Source: Burkholderia pyrrocinia (GTDB lineage Bacteria; Pseudomonadota; Gammaproteobacteria; Burkholderiales; Burkholderiaceae). Taken from it: a stretch of 64,000 bases of DNA. The notes below the pieces were generated by a model, which had not been told where the DNA came from, searched no databases, and worked only from the letters and a program-made list of their open reading frames with translations. The stretch is from positions 1,922,001 to 1,986,000 of the forward strand of contig NZ_CP094460.1 in assembly GCF_022809715.1 (NCBI RefSeq). Direction: 5' to 3'. Shown here in pieces: positions 1-7,938 of this stretch (the first letter of the stretch is position 1; each line of letters starts with the position of its first letter). Made by a program: the position numbers and the translations under genes.

Positions 1-814
1 ACGCCCGTGTCGACTCCCATCGATTCGAGCAGGAACACGAGATCCTCGGTGACGATGTTGCCGGTCGCGCCCGGCGCATACGGGCAGCCGCCAAGGCCGC
101 CCTGGCTCGCGTCGATCGTCGTCACGCCCGCATCGAGCGCCGCGACGACGTTCGCAAGCCCCTGCCCGCGCGTGTTGTGGAAATGCGCGCCGCCCGCCTT
201 GTCGCCGACTTCGCGCCGCAGGCGAGCAAACAGCCGGCGCACCTGCGCCGGGTTCGCATAACCGCTCGTATCGGACAACCCGATTTCGTCGACGCCGCAC
301 TCGGCCATCGCGACGGCCATCGCGATCGTCTCGTCGTCGCTGACGGCGCCCGCGATCGTGCAGCCGAACGCGACCGACACGCCCGCCTCGATCTGCACCG
401 ACGGAAACCGCGCATCGCGCAGCGCGACGATCGCGCGCACCTCGTCGATCATCTGCGCGGGCGTCTTGCGGATGTTCGCCAGCGAATGCGCTTCCGTCAC
501 CGATACCGGCAGCGTCAGCTTGTGCACGCCCGCGTCGAATGCGCCCTCGGCGCCGCGCAGGTTCGGCGCGAGCGCGGCGACGTGCAGCCCGGGAATCGCC
601 AGCGCGTGCGCGACGACTTCGCGCACATCGGCCATCTGCGGCAACAGCCTGGCCGGCACGAACGACCCCACCTCGATCTCGCGCAGGCCGGCCGCGGCCA
701 GCGCGGTGATCCAGCGCAGCTTGCCGGCCGTCGGCATCACGGTCCTGATGCTCTGCAGGCCATCGCGCGGCCCGACCTCGCTGACCAGCACCTTCGGATA
801 TTCGGAAACGCTCA
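1..814 (-). CDS. Hydroxymethylglutaryl-CoA lyase family protein, C-terminus cut by the window edge
   Basis: The reverse-strand frame is open from ATG at 814 to the left edge (about 271 residues, no stop). The product starts MSVSEYPKVLVSEVGPRDGL; the GPRDGLQ motif holds the first metal/substrate residues of the DRE-TIM lyase family. Downstream are HFHNTRGQG, with the metal-binding HxH pair, and GGLGGCPYAPGATGN, with the catalytic cysteine loop of HMG-CoA lyases. The family cleaves 3-hydroxy-3-methylglutaryl-CoA to acetyl-CoA and acetoacetate; relatives act on other 3-hydroxyacyl-CoAs, so the substrate is uncertain. It is divergent from the IclR gene at 988 and shares an operator region with it. 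An upstream CAT at 825-827 is out of frame, so 814 is the best start. Confidence 0.88.
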
Positions 815-829
815 TTCGATACCTCATCG

Positions 830-864
830 TTCTATCTGAAAGAATCTAGTTCTGTTTGATAGAA
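830..864. promoter_or_regulatory. Two palindromic operator-like sites between divergent lyase and IclR genes
   Basis: TTCT-N7-AGAA occurs at 830-844 and again at 850-864, two helical turns apart. The second site extends to a perfect AGTTCT-N7-AGAACT (848-866). A third copy lies at 934-948 in the IclR promoter. The two sites fall just upstream of the lyase ATG (814), where a bound regulator would block or activate its promoter. IclR proteins bind such inverted repeats, so the adjacent IclR gene is the likely binder; that part is inference. Confidence 0.7.
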
Positions 865-928
865 CTTTAGGTGCGTGCCGAATGGGCTGTAAGCGGGGTA
901 TACCCGCAAAATTGCGATTTTCTGGAAC

Positions 929-957
929 TTGAATTCTGTCAGGCAGAACGATATAGT
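929..957 (+). promoter_or_regulatory. Predicted promoter of the IclR gene with an operator in its spacer
   Basis: TTGAAT (929-934) and TATAGT (952-957) are separated by exactly 17 bases, a good sigma-70 match. The spacer is occupied by the third TTCT-N7-AGAA palindrome (934-948), so a bound dimer would exclude RNA polymerase. This is the classic layout of an autorepressed regulator. Transcription would start near 964, giving a leader of about 24 bases before the GTG at 988. Confidence 0.65.
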
Positions 958-987
958 CGACCGACCATCATCCGAAGGAAGCAGGCA

Positions 988-1806
988 GTGCCTACGACTC
1001 AAGCAGATCACGCCGGCGACGGGACCGATTCGTCGGCCGAGGAAGCCTCCAGCGGCGTCGCCGTGCTCGACCGCGCGTTCGCGATCCTCCGTGCATTCGG
1101 ACCGACCGACGACCGGCTGTCGCTCGCCGAACTGTCGCGCCGCACCGGGCTGTACAAGAGCACGATCCTGCGTCTGCTCGCCGCGCTCGAACATGGCGGC
1201 TTCATGCGCAAGCTCGACGACGGCCAGTACGCGATCGGACACGAGCCGCTGCGGCTCGCCGCGCTGTACCAGCGCTCGTTCCGGGTCGGCCCGGTGGTCG
1301 AGCCGCTGCTCGAGACGCTGAGCCGCGAACTCGGGGAAACGGCGTCGTTCTATGTGCGCCAGGGCGACATGCGTTCGGTGCTCTACCGCGTCGAGCCCGC
1401 ACGCGCGGTGCGCGTGTCGATTCGCGTCGGCGAGGAGTTTCCGGTTGGCCAGGGCGCGTCCGGGAAGGTGCTGCTGGCGTTCACCGACACGCAGGACGCA
1501 CGCTGGAACGACGTGCGCGAACGACTGTGGGCCGCGTCGTACGGCGAGCGCGACCCCGAGACGGCGTCGGCGTCCGCGCCCGTGTTCGATGCTGCCGGCG
1601 CATGCGTCGGCGCGCTGACCGTGTCGGGCCCGAAATCGCGGCTCGCCGCCGCGCCCGCGATGGCGGCGGCGCTCGCGATGCTGCTGCCGCTCGCGCAGAA
1701 GGCGACCGTCGCACTCGGCGGCGCGGGCGCACGCTACGACGCGGCCGCCGTGCGCGACAGCCTCGCGCGGCTCGCGTCGGCAGCGGACGACGCCGCGGGG
1801 GCCTAG
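988..1806 (+). CDS. IclR family transcriptional regulator
   Basis: About 272 residues. An N-terminal winged HTH (GVAVLDRAFAILRAF, then LSLAELSRRTGLYKSTILRLLAAL) is followed by the IclR effector-binding domain, including VGQGASGKVLLAF and a C-terminal GALTVSGPKSRL segment. The frame is open from an ATG at 871, but that would translate through the predicted promoter and operator. GTG at 988 follows AAGGAA at a proper distance and puts the start just before the conserved region. It probably controls the divergent HMG-CoA-lyase-type gene and itself through the three TTCT-N7-AGAA sites. The effector is unknown; a CoA-pathway intermediate or its parent acid is plausible. Confidence 0.9.
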   Translation: MPTTQADHAGDGTDSSAEEASSGVAVLDRAFAILRAFGPTDDRLSLAELSRRTGLYKSTILRLLAALEHGGFMRKLDDGQYAIGHEPLRLAALYQRSFRVGPVVEPLLETLSRELGETASFYVRQGDMRSVLYRVEPARAVRVSIRVGEEFPVGQGASGKVLLAFTDTQDARWNDVRERLWAASYGERDPETASASAPVFDAAGACVGALTVSGPKSRLAAAPAMAAALAMLLPLAQKATVALGGAGARYDAAAVRDSLARLASAADDAAGA

Positions 1807-1949
1807 TCGGCCGCGCGCGCGTCCGGAAGCGCGACAGCGCAAACGGCGGCCGCGTGCGACACTGGCCGCCGATGCACGCATCGCACGCCGCCCGTGTGCG
1901 CACCATGCTTGCAACCGTCAACCGGCCATGCACAAGAGGGGCATCCGCC

Positions 1950-2588
1950 ATGAACGCCGCGCGCACCGCCACCTGGTATTTCGATTTCGTTTCGCCGTTC
2001 GCCTACCTGCAGCAGGAACAGTTCGACCGGTTGCCGCCCGCCGCGGCGTTCGAGCCGCGGCCGATCGTGCTCGGCGCGCTGCTCGCGCACTGGGGCCAGA
2101 AAGCGCCGGCGGAGATTGCGGCGAAACGCGTCTTCACCTATCGCCACGCGCAATATCGCGCGGACAAGCTCGGCATCCCGTTCCGGATGCCGCCGGCCCA
2201 CCCGTTCAACCCGATCAAGCCGCTGCGCCTCGCGATCGCGATGGGCAGTTCGCTCGATGCAATCCGGCGGATCTTCCGGCATATCTGGCGCGACGGTCAT
2301 GACGTGTCGACGCCGGAAGGCTTCGCCGCTCTGTGCGAAGCCGTCGGTTTTCCCGAGGGCGTAACGGCCGTCGAAGCGCAGCCGGTGAAGGACGCGCTGC
2401 GCGCGAACACCGATCGTGCGATCGCGCACGGCGTATTCGGCGTGCCGACTTTCGAACTCGACGGTGACCTGTTCTGGGGCGAGGATGCGACCGACATGTT
2501 CGCCGACTGCGCTACGTCGCGCGCGTGGCTCGACTCGCCCGAGGTGCGCCGCATCAGCGCGCTGCCCGAAGGAATCCGGCGCGGCTGA
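1950..2588 (+). CDS. 2-hydroxychromene-2-carboxylate isomerase family protein (DsbA-like fold)
   Basis: 212 residues. The N-terminus WYFDFVSPFAYLQQEQF is the kappa-class glutathione transferase / HCCA isomerase signature, with the serine of FVSPF in the glutathione-activating position. The C-terminal GVFGVPTFELDGDLFWGED is the cis-proline segment of the DsbA-like fold. Family members isomerise 2-hydroxychromene-2-carboxylate in naphthalene breakdown, but many are general glutathione-dependent isomerases and no aromatic pathway genes lie beside this one. The long frame begins at 1527 inside the IclR gene; ATG 1950 is where homology starts. Confidence 0.85.
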   Translation: MNAARTATWYFDFVSPFAYLQQEQFDRLPPAAAFEPRPIVLGALLAHWGQKAPAEIAAKRVFTYRHAQYRADKLGIPFRMPPAHPFNPIKPLRLAIAMGSSLDAIRRIFRHIWRDGHDVSTPEGFAALCEAVGFPEGVTAVEAQPVKDALRANTDRAIAHGVFGVPTFELDGDLFWGEDATDMFADCATSRAWLDSPEVRRISALPEGIRRG

Positions 2589-2692
2589 CGGCGCGGCCCG
2601 CGCCGCCCAAGGTCAGACTTCGCGCCCTTCGACGAGCCCCGGCACGGCCTCGCGCATCATCGCGAGGCCGCACGGGCGCATCGCGCAGCCAA

Positions 2693-2729
2693 GGCAGGCC
2701 CACAGGGCTTGCCCGCCTTTTCTTTTTAT
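2693..2729 (+). terminator. Rho-independent terminator after the isomerase gene
   Basis: GGCAGGCCC (2693-2701) and GGGCTTGCC (2705-2713) form a nine-pair stem with one G-U pair and a three-base loop. A T-rich tract follows. It lies about 105 bases after the isomerase stop codon. Confidence 0.65.
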
Positions 2730-3097
2730 TTTCGACCGGCGCATGCATCGTGCTGCGTGGCCTGACAGATTCGCACAGGGCATCACCCGCATTCGTTCTT
2801 CCGGCGCAAGGTCCGCACCGGCCTGCAGAATTGTCCAGTTCAACAAATTATTTTTCCGGCGATCGCGCGCATCGACGCACAAACTTCGGACGATTCGACC
2901 GTGCCCCCGCCGCTCGGCACTCCGCCATCCGGCCCCACCGCGCAGCCCCGTTTTATCAGGGGATTCCCGGTATTTTTTTGCATTTTCTTCGAAATAACGG
3001 GTGACATACTTGCCCCCCGTTGCGCTCCGGTACGAGCGCGCTTCCAGATCCTGCCGGCCGCACGTCATGCACTGCGCGCCCGCCGGGGTCACAGAAC
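2730..3097. other. Intergenic stretch before the PAP2 gene
   Basis: No convincing gene was seen. It has AT-rich patches around 2840-2860 and 2965-3005 that could hold the promoter of the following PAP2 gene, but no promoter matches clearly enough to name. The overlapping reverse-strand frame (2613-3092) has no recognisable domain. Confidence 0.5.
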
Positions 3098-3790
3098 ATG
3101 AACAATTTCGACACCACGATCCAGATCTTCCTCACCCACGTGACGTTCGGCCCGCTGATGAATCACGCGATCCGCGTAATCGCCGGCCTGTACACGTTCA
3201 AGGGCTTCGTGCTCATTCCCGTGCTGTGCTGGTTGTGGTTCCAGCCGGGCCCGAACCGCGAGCGGCAACGCGAACTGGTTATCGCGACGGTCGCGAGCGG
3301 GCTCATCGCGCTCGCGATCGGCCGGCTGCTCGCGCAGGTGCTGCCGTTCCGCGTGCGGCCGATCTACAACCCCGACCTGCACCTGCACTTCCCGTCCGCC
3401 GAACTGCGCGCGGCGACGCTGCAGGCGTGGAGTTCGTTTCCGAGCGATCACGCGATGCTGTGGATGGCGATCGCGACCGGCATCTTCATCATCGCGCGCC
3501 GCGCCGGCGTGTTCGCGCTGCTGTATTCCGTCGTGTTCATCTGCGTGCCGCGCGCCTATCTCGGCTTTCACTACCCGACCGACCTGATCGCGGGCGCCGC
3601 GATCGGCATCGCGATCGCGTGGCTGCTGACGCGCGACGCGATCCGGTCGCGCTTCGCGCCGCAGGTGCTGGAGATGATCCGGCGCTTCCCCGCGCCGGCC
3701 TATACGCTCGCGTTCCTGCTGTGCTTCGAGTTGATCACGCAGTTCGACGAACTGCTGACGCTCGCGCAGTCGGCCACGCACACGATGTGA
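3098..3790 (+). CDS. PAP2-superfamily membrane phosphatase
   Basis: 230 residues with several hydrophobic segments, so an inner-membrane protein. It carries PAP2 motif 2 as FPSDH (residues 114-118) and motif 3 as R152-x5-H158-x3-D162 (PRAYLGFHYPTD). Motif 1 keeps RVRP (85-88), but the usual lysine is a glutamine (Q80). The family dephosphorylates undecaprenyl pyrophosphate, phosphatidic acid or similar lipid phosphates on the periplasmic side. The C-terminal region has an extra hydrophobic segment and an acidic tail. ATG 3098 begins the first hydrophobic helix region; the longer frame from 3020 adds an unlikely Arg/Pro-rich leader. No operon partner. Confidence 0.85.
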   Translation: MNNFDTTIQIFLTHVTFGPLMNHAIRVIAGLYTFKGFVLIPVLCWLWFQPGPNRERQRELVIATVASGLIALAIGRLLAQVLPFRVRPIYNPDLHLHFPSAELRAATLQAWSSFPSDHAMLWMAIATGIFIIARRAGVFALLYSVVFICVPRAYLGFHYPTDLIAGAAIGIAIAWLLTRDAIRSRFAPQVLEMIRRFPAPAYTLAFLLCFELITQFDELLTLAQSATHTM

Positions 3791-3890
3791 CGGGCGGGCG
3801 CCGCGATGCTGCCGCTGCTTTCTTTCCGTCGCCCCGGCACGCGCTGCCGGCCATGCGCGACTGCTGCGCGCCGAGCGACGGCCGCGCCAA

Positions 3891-4550
3891 TCAATCTCGA
3901 TCGGGCGCGCCGAGCGGAAAGAACGAGCGAAACGGCCGCGCCTCGTCGACCGCTCTCGCGAACGACGGCCGCGCAAGCAGACGCTTCCGATACGCGATCA
4001 CGTTCGCGAACGACGGATCGATCCGGTGCGTCCAGTCCGCGTAGAACAGGAACGGTGCCGCGCCGCAATCGGCGACGCTGAAGCGGTCGCCGGCCGCCCA
4101 TTCGCGATCGGCCATCTTCTGGTCCAGCCACGCATATGACGTTTCAAGCATCGCGCGCGCATCGGCGACACCCCGTGCATCGCGCTCGGCCTCCGGCCGC
4201 AGCGCGTCGTGCACGACCTTCTGCTGCGGCGTCGATACGTAGTTGTCGAAGAAGCGATCCATCATCCGCACCTCGAGCGCCGCGTGCGGATCGTCGGGCA
4301 GCAGGCGCACGGGGCCCGGATGGTTCAGGCCGAGATACTCGATGATGATCGACGCCTCGACCACGGTGCGGCCCGCATCGACCAGCACCGGAAAACGCTT
4401 CAGCGGCCACAGCGCGGTCAGCTCCTGCATCGGCTTCGGATCGTCGTGCGCGAGCACGCGATATTCGAACGGCGTGCCGTTCTCGTACAGCGCGGTCAGC
4501 ACTTTCTGGCAGTAGGACGAAAACGGATGGGCGTAAAGCGTCGGCATCAT
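3891..4550 (-). CDS. Glutathione S-transferase family protein
   Basis: 219 residues. The thioredoxin-fold N-terminus (YAHPFSSYCQKVLTALYENG) places serines at positions 11-12 for thiol activation. FPVLVDAGRTVVEASIIIEYL follows, the cis-Pro and glutathione gamma-glutamyl binding region with the Glu-Ala/Ser pair. The alpha-helical C-terminal domain includes a GDRFSVADCGAAPFLFY segment, the usual N-capping box. It presumably conjugates or reduces electrophiles using glutathione in the cytoplasm. It points the same way as the persulfide dioxygenase gene upstream of it, whose enzyme family uses glutathione persulfide, so a functional link is possible but unproven. Confidence 0.9.
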   Translation of the reverse strand: MMPTLYAHPFSSYCQKVLTALYENGTPFEYRVLAHDDPKPMQELTALWPLKRFPVLVDAGRTVVEASIIIEYLGLNHPGPVRLLPDDPHAALEVRMMDRFFDNYVSTPQQKVVHDALRPEAERDARGVADARAMLETSYAWLDQKMADREWAAGDRFSVADCGAAPFLFYADWTHRIDPSFANVIAYRKRLLARPSFARAVDEARPFRSFFPLGAPDRD

Positions 4551-4676
4551 CGTGCGGCCTCTCAGGGTATCGGCGCCGCGGCATGCGGCGCCACATGATC
4601 TCGGATACCTTGACGACGAACGGCGACCGGCCGTTTCGACATCGGTCCGGAATTTTTTTTGCGCGGCCTCGACGCG

Positions 4677-5747
4677 CTACGACCGGCCGTCCATCACGAC
4701 GCGCCCTTCGGCGCGCCAGCGCAGCATCCCGCCGCCGAGATTCGCGACCGTGTCGAAGCCGGCTTTCTGCAGGATCACGTTCGCCTGCGCGGATCGCCCG
4801 CCGGCCCGGCACACGGTCACGACCGGCCGGTCGCGCGCGATCTCGCCGGTGCGTGCGGCCAGTTCGCCGAGCGGAATCGGCATCGCGCCGGGCAGGTGGC
4901 CGAGCGGGCCGGTGAATTCGTCCGGTTCGCGCACGTCGACGACCTGCACCGCCGGCAGATGATCCTCGAGCCATTGCGGATCGATTTCCCAGAAGCCGGC
5001 GAACGTATAGACGAGCGGCGCCCAGTCGGGCGATGCCTGCGCAGCGGGTGCGTTCGCGGCGACGCCGCACTGCAGGTTCGCCGGCACCGCGACGTCGATC
5101 TGGCGCGGGTGCGCAAGCCCGAGGTTGCGCATGTAGCCGGCGAAATCGTCTTCGCTGAGATCGCCGCCGAGGCGCGGATTGAAGCGCCGCTCCTCGCCGA
5201 CGCTCGTCACCGTGAGCCCGCGATAGTCGTGCGCCGGATACAGCAGGCACGCGGCCGGCAACGTGAAGAGCCGGCCGTGCACCGCGCGATACAGCGCGCG
5301 CGGGTCGCCCTGCTGGAAGTCGGTGCGGCCCGTGCCGCGGATCAGCAGGCAGTCGCCGGTGAACGCCATCGATTCGTCGTCGAGCACGAGGCTGATGCAG
5401 CCGTTCGTGTGGCCGGGCGTCGCGCGTACGGTCAGGTAGCGCGAGCCGAATGCGCAGCGGTCGCCGTCGTTCAGGTAGCGGTCGGCACCCTGCGCGCCGC
5501 TCGCGGCCGAGATCGCGATCGCGCTGCCCGTGCGCTGCTTCAGCAGCCATGCGCCCGTCACGTGATCGGCATGCACGTGCGTGTCGACGGTCGCGACGAG
5601 CCGCAATCCGAGCTCGTCGAGCAGCGCCGCGTCGCGGCGCACCTGCTCGAATACAGGGTCGATCAGCAGCGCTTCGCGCGACGCGCTGTCGGCGAGCAGA
5701 TACGTGTATGTCGACGATTGCGGGTCGAAAAGTTGCCGGAAGATCAT
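4677..5747 (-). CDS. Persulfide dioxygenase-rhodanese fusion protein
   Basis: 356 residues. The N-terminal metallo-beta-lactamase fold has HVHADH (57-62). The predicted iron triad H57, H113 (PGHTNG) and D132 (TGDCL) matches the ETHE1 spacing, and PAHDYRG (H173) follows. The C-terminal rhodanese domain (about 255-356) has the active-site loop CRAGGRS with C313. The fusion oxidises glutathione persulfide to sulfite and transfers sulfane sulfur to make thiosulfate, detoxifying sulfide. Fusions of this kind are known in Burkholderiaceae. ATG 5747 is chosen because the protein family begins MIFRQLF; the frame extends upstream to 5972 with Arg-rich sequence. No sqr or sulfide-sensing regulator gene is adjacent. 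Confidence 0.9.
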   Translation of the reverse strand: MIFRQLFDPQSSTYTYLLADSASREALLIDPVFEQVRRDAALLDELGLRLVATVDTHVHADHVTGAWLLKQRTGSAIAISAASGAQGADRYLNDGDRCAFGSRYLTVRATPGHTNGCISLVLDDESMAFTGDCLLIRGTGRTDFQQGDPRALYRAVHGRLFTLPAACLLYPAHDYRGLTVTSVGEERRFNPRLGGDLSEDDFAGYMRNLGLAHPRQIDVAVPANLQCGVAANAPAAQASPDWAPLVYTFAGFWEIDPQWLEDHLPAVQVVDVREPDEFTGPLGHLPGAMPIPLGELAARTGEIARDRPVVTVCRAGGRSAQANVILQKAGFDTVANLGGGMLRWRAEGRVVMDGRS

Positions 5748-6160
5748 CGCGAAGTTGCTCCGTCGCCTGTTCAGGTTGGTGTTGTGCGGCCCACGTGCCG
5801 TGGGTCGTCGACGCGCGGGCAAGTGGATGCGAGTGCCGCCCCGTCCGTATGCCTGCCGCGCCGCATGACCCGAAAGTTCGCGGCTGCGTCTGCTACGCAT
5901 CGTCGTCCGGCACCGGCGTCGGCATGAGGGCATCGACGCCGGACAACCGGCATCGCACCTGCCGCGTTTCACACATCCATATAGCGTAGATCAAAATGCA
6001 CGCGCCGCCGGCATCCCATACGCGGCAACCGATTCCGACGACGAATGGCGCGCGGCGGGACGATTCGCCGCGTCCGGATGGCGGCGCGCACTGCCTTACA
6101 CTACGGCCTGTTCTCGTCCCCGTTCCACTCCAGACGCTACACGCAACGCAGCGGTAGCCA
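5748..6160. other. Intergenic stretch at the left border of the T6SS island
   Basis: No gene is supported here. The left part is ordinary GC-rich sequence upstream of the persulfide dioxygenase gene and should hold its promoter. Composition shifts to visibly lower GC at about 6.1 kb, marking the probable left edge of the island. No direct repeat or tRNA was seen at the junction. Confidence 0.45.
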
Positions 6161-6451
6161 ATGGCGCATCAGAGACGCGAGGTTCCCAATCAGCGGAATC
6201 TCGGCTCGAATAGCACGAAAAAGGCCCGCTCTGAATTGCGCGAAGCGTGGAGCTCGGCCAATTTCAAGAAAAATCGGACGCTGACGCTAGAGCAGCGGTT
6301 TGTGCTGGAAGTAGTCCATGTGCGCCGAACAATGCGGCTCATGGAAAAAATGGACTGCGCCGCCGAACTGGAACTGAAGAAGAACGGCCCCCCTGACTTG
6401 TTCGCACTCGACCAGCTTCGTCGCACGATCGACGGCACTCGCTTCGATTGA
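6161..6451 (+). CDS. Small hypothetical protein at the start of the T6SS island
   Basis: 96 residues, Lys/Arg-rich and predicted mostly helical, with stretches such as LTLEQRFVLEVVHVRRTMRLMEKM. No recognised family. It lies 91 bases upstream of the PAAR gene on the same strand and shares the lower GC of the island, which argues for a real gene travelling with the cassette. No strong ribosome-binding site is visible before ATG 6161. It may be unrelated to secretion. Confidence 0.5.
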   Translation: MAHQRREVPNQRNLGSNSTKKARSELREAWSSANFKKNRTLTLEQRFVLEVVHVRRTMRLMEKMDCAAELELKKNGPPDLFALDQLRRTIDGTRFD

Positions 6452-6542
6452 CAATAGTTGACTGACTGCGAGATCGCCAACGACCGGTCTCTCTCCCCGG
6501 AAATGGTAAATTCATACGAAAACCACACCTACGAGAGAACAT

Positions 6543-6959
6543 ATGGCCCGAGCCATGATCTGCGTCGGCGACACGACGACGCATGGTGGCCGCGTGCTGG
6601 AGGGCACCGCGACCGCAACCATTGACGGGAAACCCATTGCCGGTGTCGGGCACAAGGTACTTTGCCCGCAGTGCAAGGGGGGTTTTCCGATCCTACCCGC
6701 CACAGGGCGGAGATACCCGCACACCTTTGATGGACGAGAAACCGCCATTGAGGGTATGAAAACCGCGTGCGGAGCGACGTTGATCGCATCGCAGTCGACC
6801 GCGACGCTCGACGACGTCGGAGCTGGCGAAGCAACGACAGGCGGCGCAGTTTCGGCTGTCCCAGCTACTGCAGCGGCACTTGCCCCCTCGCCCACGCTCT
6901 GCCTCGAATGCCTGAAAACTGCGGCCGAGAATGCCGCGACGATGATCGCGCGCGGGTAG
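6543..6959 (+). CDS. PAAR-domain T6SS spike-tip protein
   Basis: 138 residues. The N-terminal 90 residues form a PAAR domain: MARAMICVGDTTTHGGRV, the turn IDGKPIAGVGHKVLCPQC, then GRRYPHTFDGRETAIEGMKTACGATLIAS. The Cys/His residues fit the zinc site at the cone tip. A short Ala/Thr-rich tail ends in a CLECLK stretch. PAAR proteins cap the VgrG trimer and carry effectors into target cells. Here the domain is separate from the toxin and opens a cassette of chaperone, co-chaperone, toxin and immunity genes. The DUF4123 gene follows after three bases, so the genes are co-transcribed. Confidence 0.92.
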   Translation: MARAMICVGDTTTHGGRVLEGTATATIDGKPIAGVGHKVLCPQCKGGFPILPATGRRYPHTFDGRETAIEGMKTACGATLIASQSTATLDDVGAGEATTGGAVSAVPATAAALAPSPTLCLECLKTAAENAATMIARG

Positions 6960-6962
6960 CAC

Positions 6963-7466
6963 ATGACCGGAAATTCGATCGAAGCATTCTTCCTCAAGCG
7001 GCAACAGCAGTTGACCATGCAAGTGCACCTGTATGCGCTTGTCGACGGCCTTCTTTACGCCAACGCGGCCAACGGTTCATCCCCGCAACGATCACAGTCG
7101 GCCGCCGCCCTGTTCGACAACACTCCCGACTCGTCGCTGGCCGATGCCGGACCGTGGCTAGTCGACTACGAGCTCGCATCCGGCAATACCCGCCGCACGC
7201 TTTCTGCGATGGCCAACAGTTCCCCGGGCGTGTCCTGGCTAATCAGCGCATTTCCGATTGAATCGCTCGCCGACGAGCTGCGCAACCGCCTCGACGTACG
7301 CTTGCCGGACGGGCGCACTGCCCTGCTCCGCTTCTACGATGCCCGCATCATGGCCGACGTCGCGTCGCTGATGGAATTCACGCAGCGCATGCAGTTTTTC
7401 GTGCCGACGTTCAACTGGCTCGTCGAAGTGAATGGAAAACTAAGGGGAGTACACCCGCATGCTTGA
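6963..7466 (+). CDS. DUF4123 T6SS effector chaperone (adaptor)
   Basis: 167 residues with the DUF4123 pattern: VHLYALVDGLLYANA near the N-terminus, GPWLVDYEL in the middle and a LRFYDARIMADVASLMEF segment toward the end. DUF4123 proteins (Tap/TEC type) bind a specific effector and load it onto VgrG or PAAR. Its position directly after PAAR and before the toxin matches the known order PAAR - tecT - co-tecT - tseT - tsiT in Pseudomonas aeruginosa. It overlaps the next gene by eight bases, indicating translational coupling. Confidence 0.88.
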   Translation: MTGNSIEAFFLKRQQQLTMQVHLYALVDGLLYANAANGSSPQRSQSAAALFDNTPDSSLADAGPWLVDYELASGNTRRTLSAMANSSPGVSWLISAFPIESLADELRNRLDVRLPDGRTALLRFYDARIMADVASLMEFTQRMQFFVPTFNWLVEVNGKLRGVHPHA

Positions 7467-7938
7467 ACTGACAAGCGAACAGATCGCCGGCCTTGCCGAG
7501 ATCGATGCGCGCGGATATGTCGAACGCACCCGGCAGGATCTCGTCATAGCGGACCCGAAACTAGCCGACGACAGCACGCTGCCTGCGCGCCTCTGGAATG
7601 CATACGTCGAGGCTCGCCGGCTCGGTATCCAGTCCGACGAGAACATCGCGGTGTTTCTTCGAATCGAGGCATACGCACCGAAGTTTTACGAGAAACCTGC
7701 GACGCGCGCATGGATAACGCGCCCCGGCCGATCGGCCGACGAACGCTTTCACGATTACCTTCGCGTCATCAAGTGGCGCATCGAACATCCGGAATACAAC
7801 GGGGGATCTCGAAATGGCGGGATTGGTAGTACCGATAATCGAAGCAGCGGCAGTGGAGCTTGGACCAGTATTGGCGCGAGCTGGCGTCGCCTTATTGGGC
7901 GGGGCGGCAGTGGCGGGAACTGGGAGTCTGTCGGGTGA
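7459..7938 (+). CDS. Probable T6SS co-chaperone
   Basis: 159 residues. The first ~115 residues look like a helical domain (EQIAGLAEIDARGYVERTRQ, then RHDYLRVIKW-like sequence). The last ~42 residues are Gly/Ser-rich low complexity and overlap the toxin gene by 125 bases in another frame. The function rests on position: in the P. aeruginosa TseT system a small co-chaperone gene sits between the DUF4123 chaperone and the toxin. Sequence alone does not place it in a named family. The large overlap suggests either tight coupling or that the natural end was earlier and the tail is an extension. Confidence 0.72.
   Translation: MLELTSEQIAGLAEIDARGYVERTRQDLVIADPKLADDSTLPARLWNAYVEARRLGIQSDENIAVFLRIEAYAPKFYEKPATRAWITRPGRSADERFHDYLRVIKWRIEHPEYNGGSRNGGIGSTDNRSSGSGAWTSIGASWRRLIGRGGSGGNWESVG

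Noticed and set aside
871-987. Upstream ATG start for the first IclR gene
   Set aside because: It would begin ahead of the predicted promoter and operator at 929-957; GTG 988 has a ribosome-binding site and fits the family length.
2613-3092. 159-codon reverse frame with Cys-rich end
   Set aside because: It overlaps a predicted terminator and an AT-rich intergenic region. No domain or ribosome-binding site, and its codon pattern does not look coding.
5985-5998. Possible FNR/ANR site upstream of the persulfide dioxygenase gene
   Set aside because: Only one half-site (TTGAT on the reverse strand) is present; the second half does not match.
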